From Candidatus Methanophagaceae archaeon GoMg1 (GTDB taxonomy: Archaea; Halobacteriota; Syntropharchaeia; Alkanophagales; Methanospirareceae), in the NCBI GenBank assembly GCA_013180605.1, contig QBUL01000186.1, forward strand, positions 1 to 50,857: a stretch of DNA of 50,857 nucleotides, read 5' to 3'. The position numbers and the translations under genes were made by a program. Shown here piece by piece: positions 1 through 8,564 of this stretch. The notes beneath the pieces are model-generated. The model ran no database searches. It saw only the letters and a program-made list of their open reading frames with translations, and was not told the origin of the DNA. How positions within the stretch are numbered: position 1 is the first letter of the stretch; every line of letters starts with the position of its first letter.

Positions 1-2
1 AA

Positions 3-116
3 ACTATTTCATCTGCTCCTAAAGTCAGCGATTTTGGAGACTTTAGTAGCAAAGCCGCCGTGAAGGGCTTTGGGGCAGAATTTAGATATTTCTATTCTCT
101 GTGGTTATTTGATTGA
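3..116 (+). CDS. C-terminal end of an unidentified protein (partial)
   Basis: An open frame enters from the left edge and stops with TGA, giving 37 codons that end in GFGAEFRYFYSLWLFD. The composition is protein-like (many aromatics), but the piece is too short to assign. It would converge on the minus-strand channel gene. The call rests only on an open frame at a window edge, so it may be chance. Confidence 0.25.
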   Translation, partial: TISSAPKVSDFGDFSSKAAVKGFGAEFRYFYSLWLFD

Positions 117-216
117 TTTTCTCGGCTGATAGAGGAGATTAGGCTATTCTTGTCCCAATGTCAACTTCTCCAAAAGATATAGGGTGTCGTGAGTAGTGAA
201 CGCCCCGTGTGGCTAT

Positions 217-1755
217 CTATGGTCTTATCATTACATTGGCTAAAGTTACCAGGAACAATGCAAGAGTTAACCACCCTACCAATCCTTCGACCATGACAAA
301 CTTTCTATAGCGATCTACCGGATACCAATCTCCATAGCCGACAGTAGTAAATGTAACCATACTAAAATAAAAAGCATCCCAAAATGATACTCGGATACTA
401 TCTCCATCACTTTCTTTTAATCGCATGATACCATTCCCTAACCTGTAAATAAGGGCGAATACCAGAATTAATACTACACCACATATTATTGTATATTGTG
501 GTCTCACGCCATAGCCACAAGTAACCCACATGAATATGTCACCGAGCTTTGAGAAAGACCATTTTTTGTTTGCTTGACTCAGTCGCCGGTACTGGTAATA
601 AGCATCGTCAGCATCCTCAAACTGCTCCATCTCCCTGAAATTTTTTATTAGTTGGGCATATGTGGGACCATCAAAGACCAGAGAATTTTTGAGGGAACTC
701 CAATCGACTTTCATCCGATAAAAATCTGCTTCACGCAGAGAAATATGAGTAAATGAGGTATTTGAGAAAAATACTCTATTAAATTCTGTAAAATCAAATG
801 AGACACCTTTTCTAAAATTCACATCCCTGAAGTCGGCAATACCACTAAAACTCGCATCTGAGAAGTCGGCATGACCATTAAAACTCGCACCCCAAAATTT
901 GGCATCATCACTAAAACTCGCGTCCTCGAAATCCACGAAATAGGCAACATCATCAAAACTCACATCCCTGAAGTCGGCAATATCACTAAAACTCGCATCG
1001 TGGAAGTCGGCATGACCATTAAAACTCGCACCACTGAATTTGGCATCGTCACTAAAACTCGCATCTGAGAAGTCGGCATCATCACTAAAACATGCATTGT
1101 GGAAGAGGGCAACATTATTAAAATCCGCACCCCTAAATTTGGCAGCACCATTAAAATCCGCATTCCAGAACCAAGAAATTTTACTAAAACTCGCATCTGA
1201 GAAGTCGGCATATCCATCACTAAAACTTGCATCGTAGAATAAGGCAATACCACTAAAACTCGCATCTGAGAAGACGGCATTACCATTAAAATTCGCACCC
1301 CAAAATTTGGCAGCATCACTAAAACTTGCATCGTGGAAGTTGGCATAACCACCAAAACTCGCATCTGAGAAGTCGGCATTACCATTAAAACTCGCACCCC
1401 AAAAATTGGCATCGTCACTAAAATTCGCACCCCTAAAAATAGTCCTTACGCCTGAAAAGGAAGTATCCTGAAAATCAAGAGGTTTTCTAAATTGGGTATA
1501 GGAAAAATCAACTGTATTTTCAAAAACTGAGTTTATAATTGTTATTTCGCTTTCAACAATATTTTGCGGTTCTTTAAAATCAAAAAGTCCGATTATACAG
1601 ACGTTTTCAAGGTATATGTCTTCTCCGTTTTCAATTTGTTTTAAAATATCGTCAGCGTTAACTTCTGCAAGCTCTCGTGCCTGAACACCGATGGACATTA
1701 CCAAAACTACTATAACGGGCAAGAGCGCCCACAGGATCACGTTTCTTGTCTCCAT
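217..1755 (-). CDS. Pentapeptide-repeat protein with C-terminal potassium-channel pore
   Basis: A 512-residue protein, probably a potassium-selective channel with a large extracytoplasmic or cytoplasmic beta-helix domain. Residues 1-26 form a signal peptide or first membrane helix (METRNVILWALLPVIVVLV). Residues about 85-345 are pentapeptide repeats with Phe at the central position (ADFSDASFSDDAKFWGASFNG), expected to fold as a right-handed quadrilateral beta-helix. The last 100 residues hold a two-helix ion channel domain: one helix (IICGVVLILVFALIYRL), the selectivity filter TTVGYGD, and a final helix ending at the C-terminus. There is no RCK domain. The repeats are near-identical at DNA level, so copy number could vary. 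It appears monocistronic. Each domain is a known family; this fusion is seen in scattered prokaryotes and its role is not established. Confidence 0.85.
   Translation of the reverse strand: METRNVILWALLPVIVVLVMSIGVQARELAEVNADDILKQIENGEDIYLENVCIIGLFDFKEPQNIVESEITIINSVFENTVDFSYTQFRKPLDFQDTSFSGVRTIFRGANFSDDANFWGASFNGNADFSDASFGGYANFHDASFSDAAKFWGANFNGNAVFSDASFSGIALFYDASFSDGYADFSDASFSKISWFWNADFNGAAKFRGADFNNVALFHNACFSDDADFSDASFSDDAKFSGASFNGHADFHDASFSDIADFRDVSFDDVAYFVDFEDASFSDDAKFWGASFNGHADFSDASFSGIADFRDVNFRKGVSFDFTEFNRVFFSNTSFTHISLREADFYRMKVDWSSLKNSLVFDGPTYAQLIKNFREMEQFEDADDAYYQYRRLSQANKKWSFSKLGDIFMWVTCGYGVRPQYTIICGVVLILVFALIYRLGNGIMRLKESDGDSIRVSFWDAFYFSMVTFTTVGYGDWYPVDRYRKFVMVEGLVGWLTLALFLVTLANVMIRP
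840..1440 (-). repeat. Tandem coding repeats of the pentapeptide domain
   Basis: Short near-identical units (for example AAACTCGCATCTGAGAAGTC and AAACTCGCACCCCAAAATTTGG on the plus strand) recur about every 30-60 bases through the gene. They encode the xDFSDASFx and AKFWGASFN units. They explain the long shadow ORFs in other frames at 871-1237. Confidence 0.85.
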
Positions 1756-1934
1756 TTATTCACCTCTATTGCTCTATAGATTTAACATTGATTTTTGCCA
1801 TTTCATTTATAACATTCTCTCTTTTATAACAGGTTCAGGGCTTGCGGGGACATGGGCGGAGCCCATGACTAAACAAATACAGATGACCAAAATTAAAAAT
1901 TGTTTAGGATTTAGTGCTTAGGATTTAGGATTTC

Positions 1935-2558
1935 TTACCTCTTATTGGGCGTATCCTTTTCACCTCCTTTCATTATAAACCAAACCTCTATAAGTCTATT
2001 CACAGTCTTATAAAGACTTTTCAAGCCTTCTTCATCCTCTTTAACACCATCTGCACCTTTATCCTTCGACCAGAAGGTAGCACCGAGGTTTGCGCCGAAA
2101 GCTCCTCCTCCTACGGGAACCATCTCATTTATCAAATAGAAATCAGTAATAGCTCTGATTGCAAGCTCCTGCCCGCCAATACGATCTCCACCATCCGCAA
2201 CTGATGCTCCTACCTTTCCACGGAGCGCATGAGGTTTGCTCGCTGCAAATGCTCTCATTCTGTCGATAACCACTTTCGTCTGACCGCTGAGTGTTCCCTG
2301 ATAAACTGGCGTTCCAATCAAGATTGCATCTGCCCATTCGAACCCTGCGTAGACCTCATTCATCGCATCGTCGTGGATACAGCTTCCTTCTTTGATGCAG
2401 TGGTCGCAGTGGAGACAGAAGTTGAGCTTCTTACCGCGAACAGAGAAGTACCGCGTCTCAGCATTCCACTTCTCCTCTGCATACCGCAACGCTTCTTGAA
2501 TTATCCAATCGGTAGCTGCTACCCTTGGACTCCCAGAGATACCAAAAAGTTTTAGCAT
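1935..2558 (-). CDS. Iron-sulfur flavoprotein, NADPH-dependent FMN reductase family
   Basis: A 207-residue flavodoxin-fold protein. The N-terminus carries the FMN phosphate loop (GISGSPRVAATDWIIQEAL). It is followed by a compact cysteine cluster, CLHCDHCIKEGSC (CX2CX2CX5C), typical of archaeal Isf proteins that bind a 4Fe-4S cluster beside FMN. The segment IGTPVYQGTLSGQTKVVIDRM matches the family's second flavin-contact region. Isf proteins pass electrons between ferredoxin and acceptors such as O2 or H2O2 in methanogens; the partner here cannot be read from the sequence. The gene lies alone between the channel gene and the suf genes, with a repeat-rich gap upstream. Confidence 0.88.
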   Translation of the reverse strand: MLKLFGISGSPRVAATDWIIQEALRYAEEKWNAETRYFSVRGKKLNFCLHCDHCIKEGSCIHDDAMNEVYAGFEWADAILIGTPVYQGTLSGQTKVVIDRMRAFAASKPHALRGKVGASVADGGDRIGGQELAIRAITDFYLINEMVPVGGGAFGANLGATFWSKDKGADGVKEDEEGLKSLYKTVNRLIEVWFIMKGGEKDTPNKR

Positions 2559-2582
2559 TCGTCTATGTTTCTTTGGTAAAGC

Positions 2583-2723
2583 TTTCTTTACACTTTTTCT
2601 TTTTTACAAAAAGAAAATTTAGCCTGTGCTAAAAGAAAAACAAAATAACGTTTTTAGTCAAGGTTTTTACCGAAGGTAAAAAAAAAGTTTCTCGTGAAAA
2701 TCTGTGTAATCTTGTGGTTATAA
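2583..2723. repeat. Dispersed hairpin element (family B) followed by a family C unit
   Basis: The stretch has the family B pattern: CTTTTT..AAAAAGAAAA, CTGTGCTAAAAGAAAAA, then TTTTTACCGAAGGTAAAAA, an imperfect stem. It ends in CTCGTGAAAATCTGTGTAATCTTGTGGTT, a unit repeated at 27.0, 39.2 and 42.1 kb. It lies between two minus-strand genes and may also act as a terminator for sufB. Confidence 0.65.
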
Positions 2724-2749
2724 AATTTTATTATACATCCCGTTCCACA

Positions 2750-3970
2750 TCACATCACCTTCTCCAGACTCATATCAAACATCCTCTTCGTCTCTAGTGC
2801 AAGCGCATCCGGAAGACCCGTAATGTCCACATTCAAGAACCCGCGAATGATCACCGAAGTAGCCTCCTCCTCGCTCAAACCCCGTGCCATCAGGTATTGA
2901 ATCTCCTCTTCCGCAACCTTGCCCACCGCAGCTTCATGCGAAAGGTCGAGGTCTTTACGTGTCGCTTTGAGCTCTGGAATTGAATCTACTTCCGCGGAAT
3001 CAGAAAGCATCAAGCCCCTGCATTCGATATGCCCCTTTGCGTTTGCCGCTTCCCCAATGACATCACTACGTGCGATGACCCTCGCATTGTCGGTAGCAAT
3101 CACCCTCGATATGATCTCAGACCTGCTGCCTTCGCCCCGAAGTACAGCTCTTGACCCCGAATCAATCTTTGTGTTTCCATGAGCATATATAATTGTCTGA
3201 AAGGTTGCCCTTGCATTTCTACCCATGCAATACGCGGTTGGATACATTTGGAGCGATTTAACGGGTGTCATCAAGATGTAATTGCTGATAAATGTGCCAT
3301 CATCCTCAATCATCACAGCACTTCTTGGTCTGACTTCCATGCCACGGCTCCAGTTGTGTATCATGGTAAAAGTAATCTTCGCACCTTTCTTCACGTAAAA
3401 TTCAGAAACGCCGAGATGAAGTGCAGAATTGACCGCATGAGAGACAGAACATCCGGTAATAATATGAAGTTCCGAGTCCTCCTCGGCAATTATGATGTTG
3501 TGCACCTTCTGCCCGATTTTATCAGAGCTGATGAAGAGACAGGACTGCACAGGCATCGTTACCTTTTTGCCCGCTTCAGACCGGATAAAGTACCCCTGTG
3601 TCAGGCCTAATTCGACATTCGCGGTATATTTATCCCTATCCACGGGAACCGCCTTCCACAGATAATTTTTTAGCCACTCATGCTCCTTTAATGCATCCGT
3701 CGTGCTCATAAGCTCCAAACCAGAGTATTTCACCGTTGAAAATACCACGGAACCGTCTTGCTGTAAAAACGAACCAGACCTGTCTTCCTCAGAAGGTTCA
3801 ATACCTGCATCGAGCAGGTCTTGCTGATATTCTTCTGGAAATTCGTCCAGTGAGTTGAGGGGCTTGTGTTCTCCCCCGGTAACATATTTCTCGATCGCGA
3901 TGTCTTCGCCAAAAACCGCTTTTTTCGTCTTTGCACGCCCCGCACGCTCAATTATCTCTTCTTTATTCAT
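2750..3970 (-). CDS. sufB: Fe-S cluster assembly scaffold SufB (SufB/SufD family)
   Basis: A 406-residue SufB/SufD family protein, the scaffold part of the SufBC Fe-S cluster assembly machine. It contains the parallel beta-helix core of the family (FTMIHNWSRGMEVRPRSAVMIEDDGTFISNYILMTPVKSLQMYPTAYC region) and the conserved tail LSHEAAVGKVAEEEIQYLMARGLSEEEATSVIIRGFL. The start overlaps the stop of the upstream sufC by four bases (ATGA), so the two are translationally coupled. Archaea usually carry one SufB and one SufC as here, without SufD, SufS or SufE nearby. It is shorter than bacterial SufB (about 480 residues) but typical of the archaeal form. Confidence 0.93.
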   Translation of the reverse strand: MNKEEIIERAGRAKTKKAVFGEDIAIEKYVTGGEHKPLNSLDEFPEEYQQDLLDAGIEPSEEDRSGSFLQQDGSVVFSTVKYSGLELMSTTDALKEHEWLKNYLWKAVPVDRDKYTANVELGLTQGYFIRSEAGKKVTMPVQSCLFISSDKIGQKVHNIIIAEEDSELHIITGCSVSHAVNSALHLGVSEFYVKKGAKITFTMIHNWSRGMEVRPRSAVMIEDDGTFISNYILMTPVKSLQMYPTAYCMGRNARATFQTIIYAHGNTKIDSGSRAVLRGEGSRSEIISRVIATDNARVIARSDVIGEAANAKGHIECRGLMLSDSAEVDSIPELKATRKDLDLSHEAAVGKVAEEEIQYLMARGLSEEEATSVIIRGFLNVDITGLPDALALETKRMFDMSLEKVM

Positions 3971-4743
3971 TCCGCACCTACCCCTTCACTGCGTTTACAT
4001 AACTCCACACATTTTTCAAAACCATTCTCCATGATGTTCTTTGTTATCTCGTCAGGCATCCCAGAACAAGCTATCCGCCCTTCAAGCATCACATGTGCAC
4101 GGTCTGCCTTTAGGTAGCGCATTATAGACCCACTATGCGTAATTATAAGCCCTGCCTTCTTTCTTTTACTTGGTCTCTTGTTTCTATCCAAAAGCTCACT
4201 CATTATCCTCCCTATGAGCTCTATGTTCTCGACATCCACACCAGAGTCTGGCTCGTCGGACATGATGAAGTCTGGAGATTGTGCGAGCAGTTGCAGTATC
4301 TCCGACCTTTTGACTTCCCCGCCTGAAAATCCGAGGTTCACATCCCGGTTCAAGAAATCAACCGAAATATTAAGCCTTTTCGCAAGCGCTATCAGGTCCT
4401 CATCTATTTTTTCCTCTTTTCTTCCCTGTGCAATATTCACCATATCGCCGAGCTTTACACCTCTTATCTCAGGCGGGTGCTGGAAGGACATACCCATTCC
4501 CAGTTTCACACATTCATTGGTCGGCAAATTGATTATATCAACGCCTTTAAACGTCATACTTCCTCTTGTGACCTTATAATTGGGAAAACCCAGGATGGTC
4601 ATCAGAAGTGTTGTTTTTCCACAGCCATTGGGCCCAAATAACACGTGCACCTCTCCTTGTTCGATATTAAGAGTTAAATCCCTTATAATTTCTTTCCCTT
4701 CCACTTCCACAGTCAAATCTTTTATTTCCAGCATCACTTCCAT
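3967..4743 (-). CDS. sufC: Fe-S assembly ATPase SufC
   Basis: An ABC-type ATPase that drives SufB in Fe-S cluster assembly. It has Walker A GPNGCGKTT, the SufC-type signature LGFSGGEVKRSEILQLL and Walker B FIMSDEPDSGVDVEN. The ORF track starts 25 codons earlier, but a strong ribosome binding site (GAGGGGG) sits just before the ATG at 4743, giving MEVMLEIKDLTVEVEG and a usual 258-residue length. The stop overlaps the sufB start. Walker B and the EPDSGVD stretch are characteristic of SufC rather than of transporter ATPases. Confidence 0.93.
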   Translation of the reverse strand: MEVMLEIKDLTVEVEGKEIIRDLTLNIEQGEVHVLFGPNGCGKTTLLMTILGFPNYKVTRGSMTFKGVDIINLPTNECVKLGMGMSFQHPPEIRGVKLGDMVNIAQGRKEEKIDEDLIALAKRLNISVDFLNRDVNLGFSGGEVKRSEILQLLAQSPDFIMSDEPDSGVDVENIELIGRIMSELLDRNKRPSKRKKAGLIITHSGSIMRYLKADRAHVMLEGRIACSGMPDEITKNIMENGFEKCVELCKRSEGVGAE

Positions 4744-4922
4744 TTTTTGATATCCCCCTCTTACTATTTTAAATGTTCTCCTATCTTTTAAGCTTTTCCA
4801 TTTTTCACGCCTTTGCAATTTCTCAATATCGGTTTTAGACAGATTGAACTGCAGCAGTTTCTTATTTTTTATGATTTTAACCTATCTTGAAACACAACCA
4901 GAATATTTGGATTATCCGAAAG

Positions 4923-6017
4923 TCACGTTTTAAAAAATCGAAACAAATCCTCTATCAGGTCCAGCGCTTCCGGAAGTATCACGAACACTACGTAGGCAAT
5001 AACAATCAACGCAATCATTGAGCCTATCCTCGCTAATACTTCGTGCGCGATAAAAAAGCTGTGTAAAGGGGAGCCAAACCATTGCTCAAAGTATGCAGCG
5101 CCGACTAATGCGTTTCTTAATATGTTTAATCCGTATATAACAGGAACAGAGACAAAAAAGGCTTTTACCTTTCTTCCTATTGGAGCGGTTACACCAAAAA
5201 CCACACCCGTAAAAAGAGCCATACTTTGTATCGCAGTGCAAGCTAAGATTATCTCTATCGGTTTGTAGACCTCATGAAAGGAACCGCTGGTTGAGTAAAT
5301 GCAGGACGGAGGCACGACATAAACGCCCACGTTGAGCAGATTCAGCATCATAGCGCTTATTTTAGCGGTGACAAAAATAAGTGTATCGCCAAGAAGAGCA
5401 AATTCAGAAAACGGGAAGTAAAAGGCCGCGGTTATAAGCGCAATTTTTGTTACCAAGAAAAATAAATCAATAACTTTGTAGTCCTTGTAAATGTTTAGCT
5501 TTTCATCTCCGTTTCTGGAAAAGAACTTTCTCATTTTGTGAAGATTTAGATTCTTAGCTTCTTTTCTGACAATAAACTTTTCTTCATCGGCTATTACCCA
5601 TTCATCCTCTTTTCCTTTCGTAATAAGGGCATTATCAGAAAGTGAAAATCCATTGGTTTTGAACGCTTTCTTCAAGTCTTCCGAGAAGATGCCTTTCTTC
5701 AAGTCTTCTTCAAATCTTATGTCCGTCCTAAACAAAAACAAATCCTCGTTTTCACTTGTTTTTAACAAAAAGAAAGCTAAAAGAAGTGAGAAGGCGAGAA
5801 ATATCAGCGCGAAGGACGTGCGAACGTAGTCCACCAACATTAAACAGCGCAACGTTTCGAAATAGCAGTAACCGGCAAAAGAGACCCAGCCTAAAGCGCC
5901 CACTAATTTTCCAAACCTCGATGAATAGAAAACACCATCTGGTTCTTTCCGGCGGGACAACAGCGCCAGAAGGAAAAAAGCTATTGCAATAAACGGGAGG
6001 GCGGATTGTGAAATCAT
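4923..6017 (-). CDS. artA: Archaeosortase (exosortase family transpeptidase)
   Basis: A 364-residue polytopic membrane protein. Archaeosortases remove the C-terminal PGF-CTERM-type signal from surface proteins and join the protein to a lipid. The catalytic set of the family is visible: Cys260 in IILACTAIQSM, Arg301 in NILRNALVGA and Arg330 in HEVLARIGSMIAL. It has about eight hydrophobic segments. It is longer than usual because of a hydrophilic insertion at about residues 90-180 (EDLFLFRTDIRFEEDLKK...), which could be a cytoplasmic domain. No PGF-CTERM substrate is visible in this window, so targets must lie elsewhere. It is monocistronic. Confidence 0.88.
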   Translation of the reverse strand: MISQSALPFIAIAFFLLALLSRRKEPDGVFYSSRFGKLVGALGWVSFAGYCYFETLRCLMLVDYVRTSFALIFLAFSLLLAFFLLKTSENEDLFLFRTDIRFEEDLKKGIFSEDLKKAFKTNGFSLSDNALITKGKEDEWVIADEEKFIVRKEAKNLNLHKMRKFFSRNGDEKLNIYKDYKVIDLFFLVTKIALITAAFYFPFSEFALLGDTLIFVTAKISAMMLNLLNVGVYVVPPSCIYSTSGSFHEVYKPIEIILACTAIQSMALFTGVVFGVTAPIGRKVKAFFVSVPVIYGLNILRNALVGAAYFEQWFGSPLHSFFIAHEVLARIGSMIALIVIAYVVFVILPEALDLIEDLFRFFKT

Positions 6018-6069
6018 TTTAATTGTTTAGATTCAGATTCTTGTATATAAACCATAACTGCTACCTATT

Positions 6070-6204
6070 TAGGACGCAGATTTACGCGGATTTACGCAGA
6101 AAACTATTTCCTCAAATCATCAAATGCCTTACGTTTAACTTCCGGTTTAGTGCCAAAATTAAGTTTAAAATCCTGATTATCTGCGTTCATCTGCGTCCGA
6201 TTAT
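6070..6204. repeat. Dispersed inverted repeat, family A (diverged copy)
   Basis: ACGCAGATTTACGCGGATTTACGCAG at the left pairs with GATTATCTGCGTTCATCTGCGTCC at the right. The arms are built from 10-11 base units like those at 14.3, 19.5, 26.9 and 33.0 kb. It occupies the gap between artA and the GPI gene. Confidence 0.65.
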
Positions 6205-6235
6205 CAAAAATTATTCTTTCTTGGTTTCCATTGTT

Positions 6236-7033
6236 TTACTTTATTAAAAGATTTGGATTCGTAAGAAAAGCAAGTATTTCGGGTTGTTTAATTAGCTTGT
6301 ACATTTCCGTTTCTTTGTTCAGGTTCAGGCGCAGATTCTGATTTAGTCCAAGTTCCTTTTCTACATCCGATGGTTTCAAGAATCTAATACCCGGCACTTC
6401 CTCATAATTCGCGTTCTTTACAAACTCGCCATTTGTCAGCTCGAAATAAGCTGCACCACCCTTCATCTTTATCGGCTCGTATATTGACGAGAATGCGTTT
6501 GCAACCCAGTTTGCCATCTTTAAAGTCGCTTCAGACGGGTTTATCGTCACGTGCCCGTAATTAGGCGGGATTATAACCTTATCACCTTTCTTTGCCTTTA
6601 CTACCACTACGTCCGTTATTCGCTCAGTATCTCTTCCCTGTTCCCTGCGCTGTAAGAGATAATGCGCTTCGCCTTCCAATACTTCATACAGCTCAGGATA
6701 GGTCATCTTTGAACCGGGTAAGAACGGATGATAGTGTCCTGCAGTTTTAACGAATTCCAACCCGAGCTTATTCGGCGGGATAATGGTGAGGTCATACCTC
6801 AGCCCTTTATCTCTTATTTCCCTCTCGTCCTCCTCGTCCTTCGATACCGCCCTGAACATGTAATACAACTCCGTATCCATGTCCGCAGTCGCTAAAAAGT
6901 TCTTATCAAGCACGACTTCCTTCAGCTCTTCTAATATTCGTACTGCGGGATAAAACGTTCTTTCGCCAAATTTTAACTCGTGCCATGTCGCTTTCGGTTT
7001 CATTGTCTTCTCTATTGAAAGTGATAGCTTCAT
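6236..7033 (-). CDS. pgi: Glucose-6-phosphate isomerase, archaeal cupin type
   Basis: A 265-residue cupin-fold GPI, which interconverts glucose-6-phosphate and fructose-6-phosphate in gluconeogenesis. The metal-binding cupin motif is clear: GHYHPFLPGSKMTYPELYEVLEGEAHYLLQ supplies two His and a Glu, and GHVTINPS supplies the later His. It has the family N-terminal TELYYMFRAVSKDEEDE stretch. Archaeal cupin GPIs are about 190-200 residues; this one has extra residues at both ends, the C-terminal tail (LNQNLRLNLNKETEMYKLIKQPEILAFLTNPNLLIK) being unusual. An alternative start at the second Met (MKPKATWHELK) would shorten the N-terminus by 10 residues. Confidence 0.9.
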   Translation of the reverse strand: MKLSLSIEKTMKPKATWHELKFGERTFYPAVRILEELKEVVLDKNFLATADMDTELYYMFRAVSKDEEDEREIRDKGLRYDLTIIPPNKLGLEFVKTAGHYHPFLPGSKMTYPELYEVLEGEAHYLLQRREQGRDTERITDVVVVKAKKGDKVIIPPNYGHVTINPSEATLKMANWVANAFSSIYEPIKMKGGAAYFELTNGEFVKNANYEEVPGIRFLKPSDVEKELGLNQNLRLNLNKETEMYKLIKQPEILAFLTNPNLLIK

Positions 7034-7136
7034 TTTGTTTTAGATTTATCTCGCCTTAAAATAAGTTACATTTACTACTTCGTCCATATAGATTTTTTCG
7101 ATTGTTTGAATTGTCCACAGCCGCATTCTATTCGAC

Positions 7137-7400
7137 TTAGTCATCCTTATACCCTCTTAGGAGAACAGGCGTATAACTTTTGGACAGTAAGCACAGCCCC
7201 TTCCAAACGAAATCGGTATCAATCAGCATTTCTTGTAAAAAAGCGCTTTTTCGCTTATATATAGCTTTCCTCTCATCAACAATAGCATCTACTGGCGCCA
7301 TTCCAGAACAAATTTCATTTGATATGAATTGCCATTCCCTTAGATTTCTTAGTGCAGTTATCATAGAATCTCCCAGCGTATCAAACTCTTTGCGCCTCAC
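7137..7400 (-). CDS. Small hypothetical protein
   Basis: An 87-residue ORF starting at GTG, with mixed helical composition (MRRKEFDTLGDSMITALRNLREW). I do not recognise it. It lies 38 bases downstream of another small minus-strand ORF in a different frame, so the two could be pieces of one frameshifted gene or two small coupled genes. Confidence 0.4.
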   Translation of the reverse strand: MRRKEFDTLGDSMITALRNLREWQFISNEICSGMAPVDAIVDERKAIYKRKSAFLQEMLIDTDFVWKGLCLLSKSYTPVLLRGYKDD

Positions 7401-7438
7401 TTCACGAGTTTTAAATACTGCAAGAAATCGAAAAGGAG

Positions 7439-7672
7439 TTACCCTTCAATCTTTCCACCACCAGCCCGTACTAATTTTGGTGGTAAATTACTCCATAATT
7501 CCGAAGATGTATCTTTCCATATCCTTATGGCTTCTTTCTTGTCTTCGCACTGGCTAAACAGCTTTTTTAACTCGGAATCCCTACTTTCTCTTATTTTTGG
7601 ATGGAAAATATCCTCATACGGTGTTCTATCATTTAATTTTGCAGAGGGTATGTATGTATGTTTAAATTGCAT
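7439..7672 (-). CDS. Small hypothetical protein
   Basis: A 77-residue charged ORF (MQFKHTYIPSAKLNDRTPYEDIFHPKIRES). There is no recognised domain and it ends in a basic glycine-rich tail. It is upstream of and co-directional with the 87-residue ORF. Coding status is uncertain; the region up to 8.5 kb looks like gene debris. Confidence 0.35.
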   Translation of the reverse strand: MQFKHTYIPSAKLNDRTPYEDIFHPKIRESRDSELKKLFSQCEDKKEAIRIWKDTSSELWSNLPPKLVRAGGGKIEG

Positions 7673-7778
7673 TCAATTTGAATTAAAACAACCTTCTCTA
7701 CACTTTCTTTCGTCGGAAGCGAGAAATCAAAAAGTCGAAGATTCACAGATCCTTCATCTCTGCTGGCTGTTCTTCTTC

Positions 7779-7907
7779 TCACCGCAACCACCTTATTTGC
7801 TCCAAAGCATGTTTTGCTTCAGGATACCGTGGCATTACCGCCAGCGCTTCCGTTAAAAGCCTTTTCGCTTCTTCATAATCTTTATAGATTTGATTTGCAA
7901 ACTGCAT
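7779..7907 (-). pseudogene. Isolated TPR-motif fragment
   Basis: A 42-codon frame not in the ORF track, reading MQFANQIYKDYEEAKRLLTEALAVMPRYPEAKHALEQIRWLR. It has the spacing of a single tetratricopeptide helix pair (Y.EA...L..AL...P.Y.EA...L). A lone TPR is not a stable protein, so this is probably the tail of a lost TPR gene. The remaining sequence from 7673 to 8050 shows no other gene. Confidence 0.45.
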
Positions 7908-8050
7908 TTTGTCATCAATCTACTCCCGTATTTACTACCATTGCTGCATGTTCCATGATTTTTAGTATTTTAGCAAATTGTGATTGAAGGGAATAAAGGC
8001 AAAAAGTTCGTTATCGATTTATTTGTGCTAAATATAGGTATAGCAGCGTT

Positions 8051-8332
8051 ATGTGTCATTTATACGAGACTGCATGGGATAAAAACCGGTGGAATGAGTT
8101 GAAAGAGAAAAAGAAGGGTCCAAAGAGCAAATCCACGAGAACCGAAAAGTTGGAGAAGCGGGTATTGGCTATCCGATTCAAAAGTCCTGAGAAGGACATG
8201 TATGGGATAATCCACGTCACTTATTACCGATACCCGCCAGAACTCGTGCCTTTGTTCCATGGCTTAAACGAGAAACACAAAAGCAAAGGGATTAATCCAA
8301 AGATACCGTGGTTGAACAATAAAATTCTATAA
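8051..8332 (+). CDS. Hypothetical protein, possibly a transposase N-terminal helix-turn-helix fragment
   Basis: A 93-residue basic ORF (AWDKNRWNELKEKKKGPKSKSTRTEKLEKRVLAIRFKSPEKDMYGI). The KKGPKSKSTRT..KLEKRVLAIR..SPEKDMYGI pattern resembles the leading HTH of IS481-type transposases. The downstream catalytic part is absent, and the C-terminus overlaps a minus-strand ORF by about 110 bases. It is more likely a remnant than a functional gene. Confidence 0.35.
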   Translation: MCHLYETAWDKNRWNELKEKKKGPKSKSTRTEKLEKRVLAIRFKSPEKDMYGIIHVTYYRYPPELVPLFHGLNEKHKSKGINPKIPWLNNKIL

Positions 8333-8481
8333 TTTCGTTTCAAATAATTTTCAACTTTCTCTAACCCTGTTACAAACTCATCGGGTTTCAGTTGACCCCC
8401 GTAGGATTCAATTATATGAAGATGATAAGCTCTTGAGCCAAATCGGTCTCTTAAATAGTGTGCCTTCACTTCTTCTCTCAT
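8224..8481 (-). CDS. Hypothetical protein, probably 3'-truncated
   Basis: An 85-residue ORF. The first 55 residues look genuine (MREEVKAHYLRDRFGSRAYHLHIIESYGGQLKPDEFVTGLEKVENYLK). The rest is the antisense of the plus-strand ORF and is hydrophobic, as expected if an insertion cut the gene near 8330. An AT-rich TATA-like block lies just upstream of the ATG. I do not recognise the family. Confidence 0.4.
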   Translation of the reverse strand: MREEVKAHYLRDRFGSRAYHLHIIESYGGQLKPDEFVTGLEKVENYLKRNYRILLFNHGIFGLIPLLLCFSFKPWNKGTSSGGYR

Positions 8482-8485
8482 GTTT

Positions 8486-8500
8486 TTTATATATTTATAT
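8486..8500 (-). promoter_or_regulatory. TATA-like box for the minus-strand ORF at 8481
   Basis: On the minus strand the sequence GATATAAATATATAAAAAAC ends a few bases before the ATG, the position expected for a TATA box of a leaderless or short-leader archaeal transcript. There is no experimental support. Confidence 0.35.
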
Positions 8501-8564
8501 CCCTTTTTTACTTAAAAACATGAGCCCGAGATTGTTTTTACGAGGAGAGAGGTGAGTAAGTAGA

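Noticed and set aside
960-1430. 156-residue minus-strand ORF with MRVLVVMPTS repeats
   Set aside because: It is an alternative frame of the pentapeptide repeat DNA; only the 512-residue frame continues into a channel domain.
840-1440. CRISPR-like regular short repeats
   Set aside because: The repeats are in frame, lack constant-length unique spacers and encode pentapeptide units.
4744-4818. N-terminal 25-residue extension of SufC
   Set aside because: A strong ribosome binding site precedes the ATG at 4743, and the extension is not part of the SufC family.
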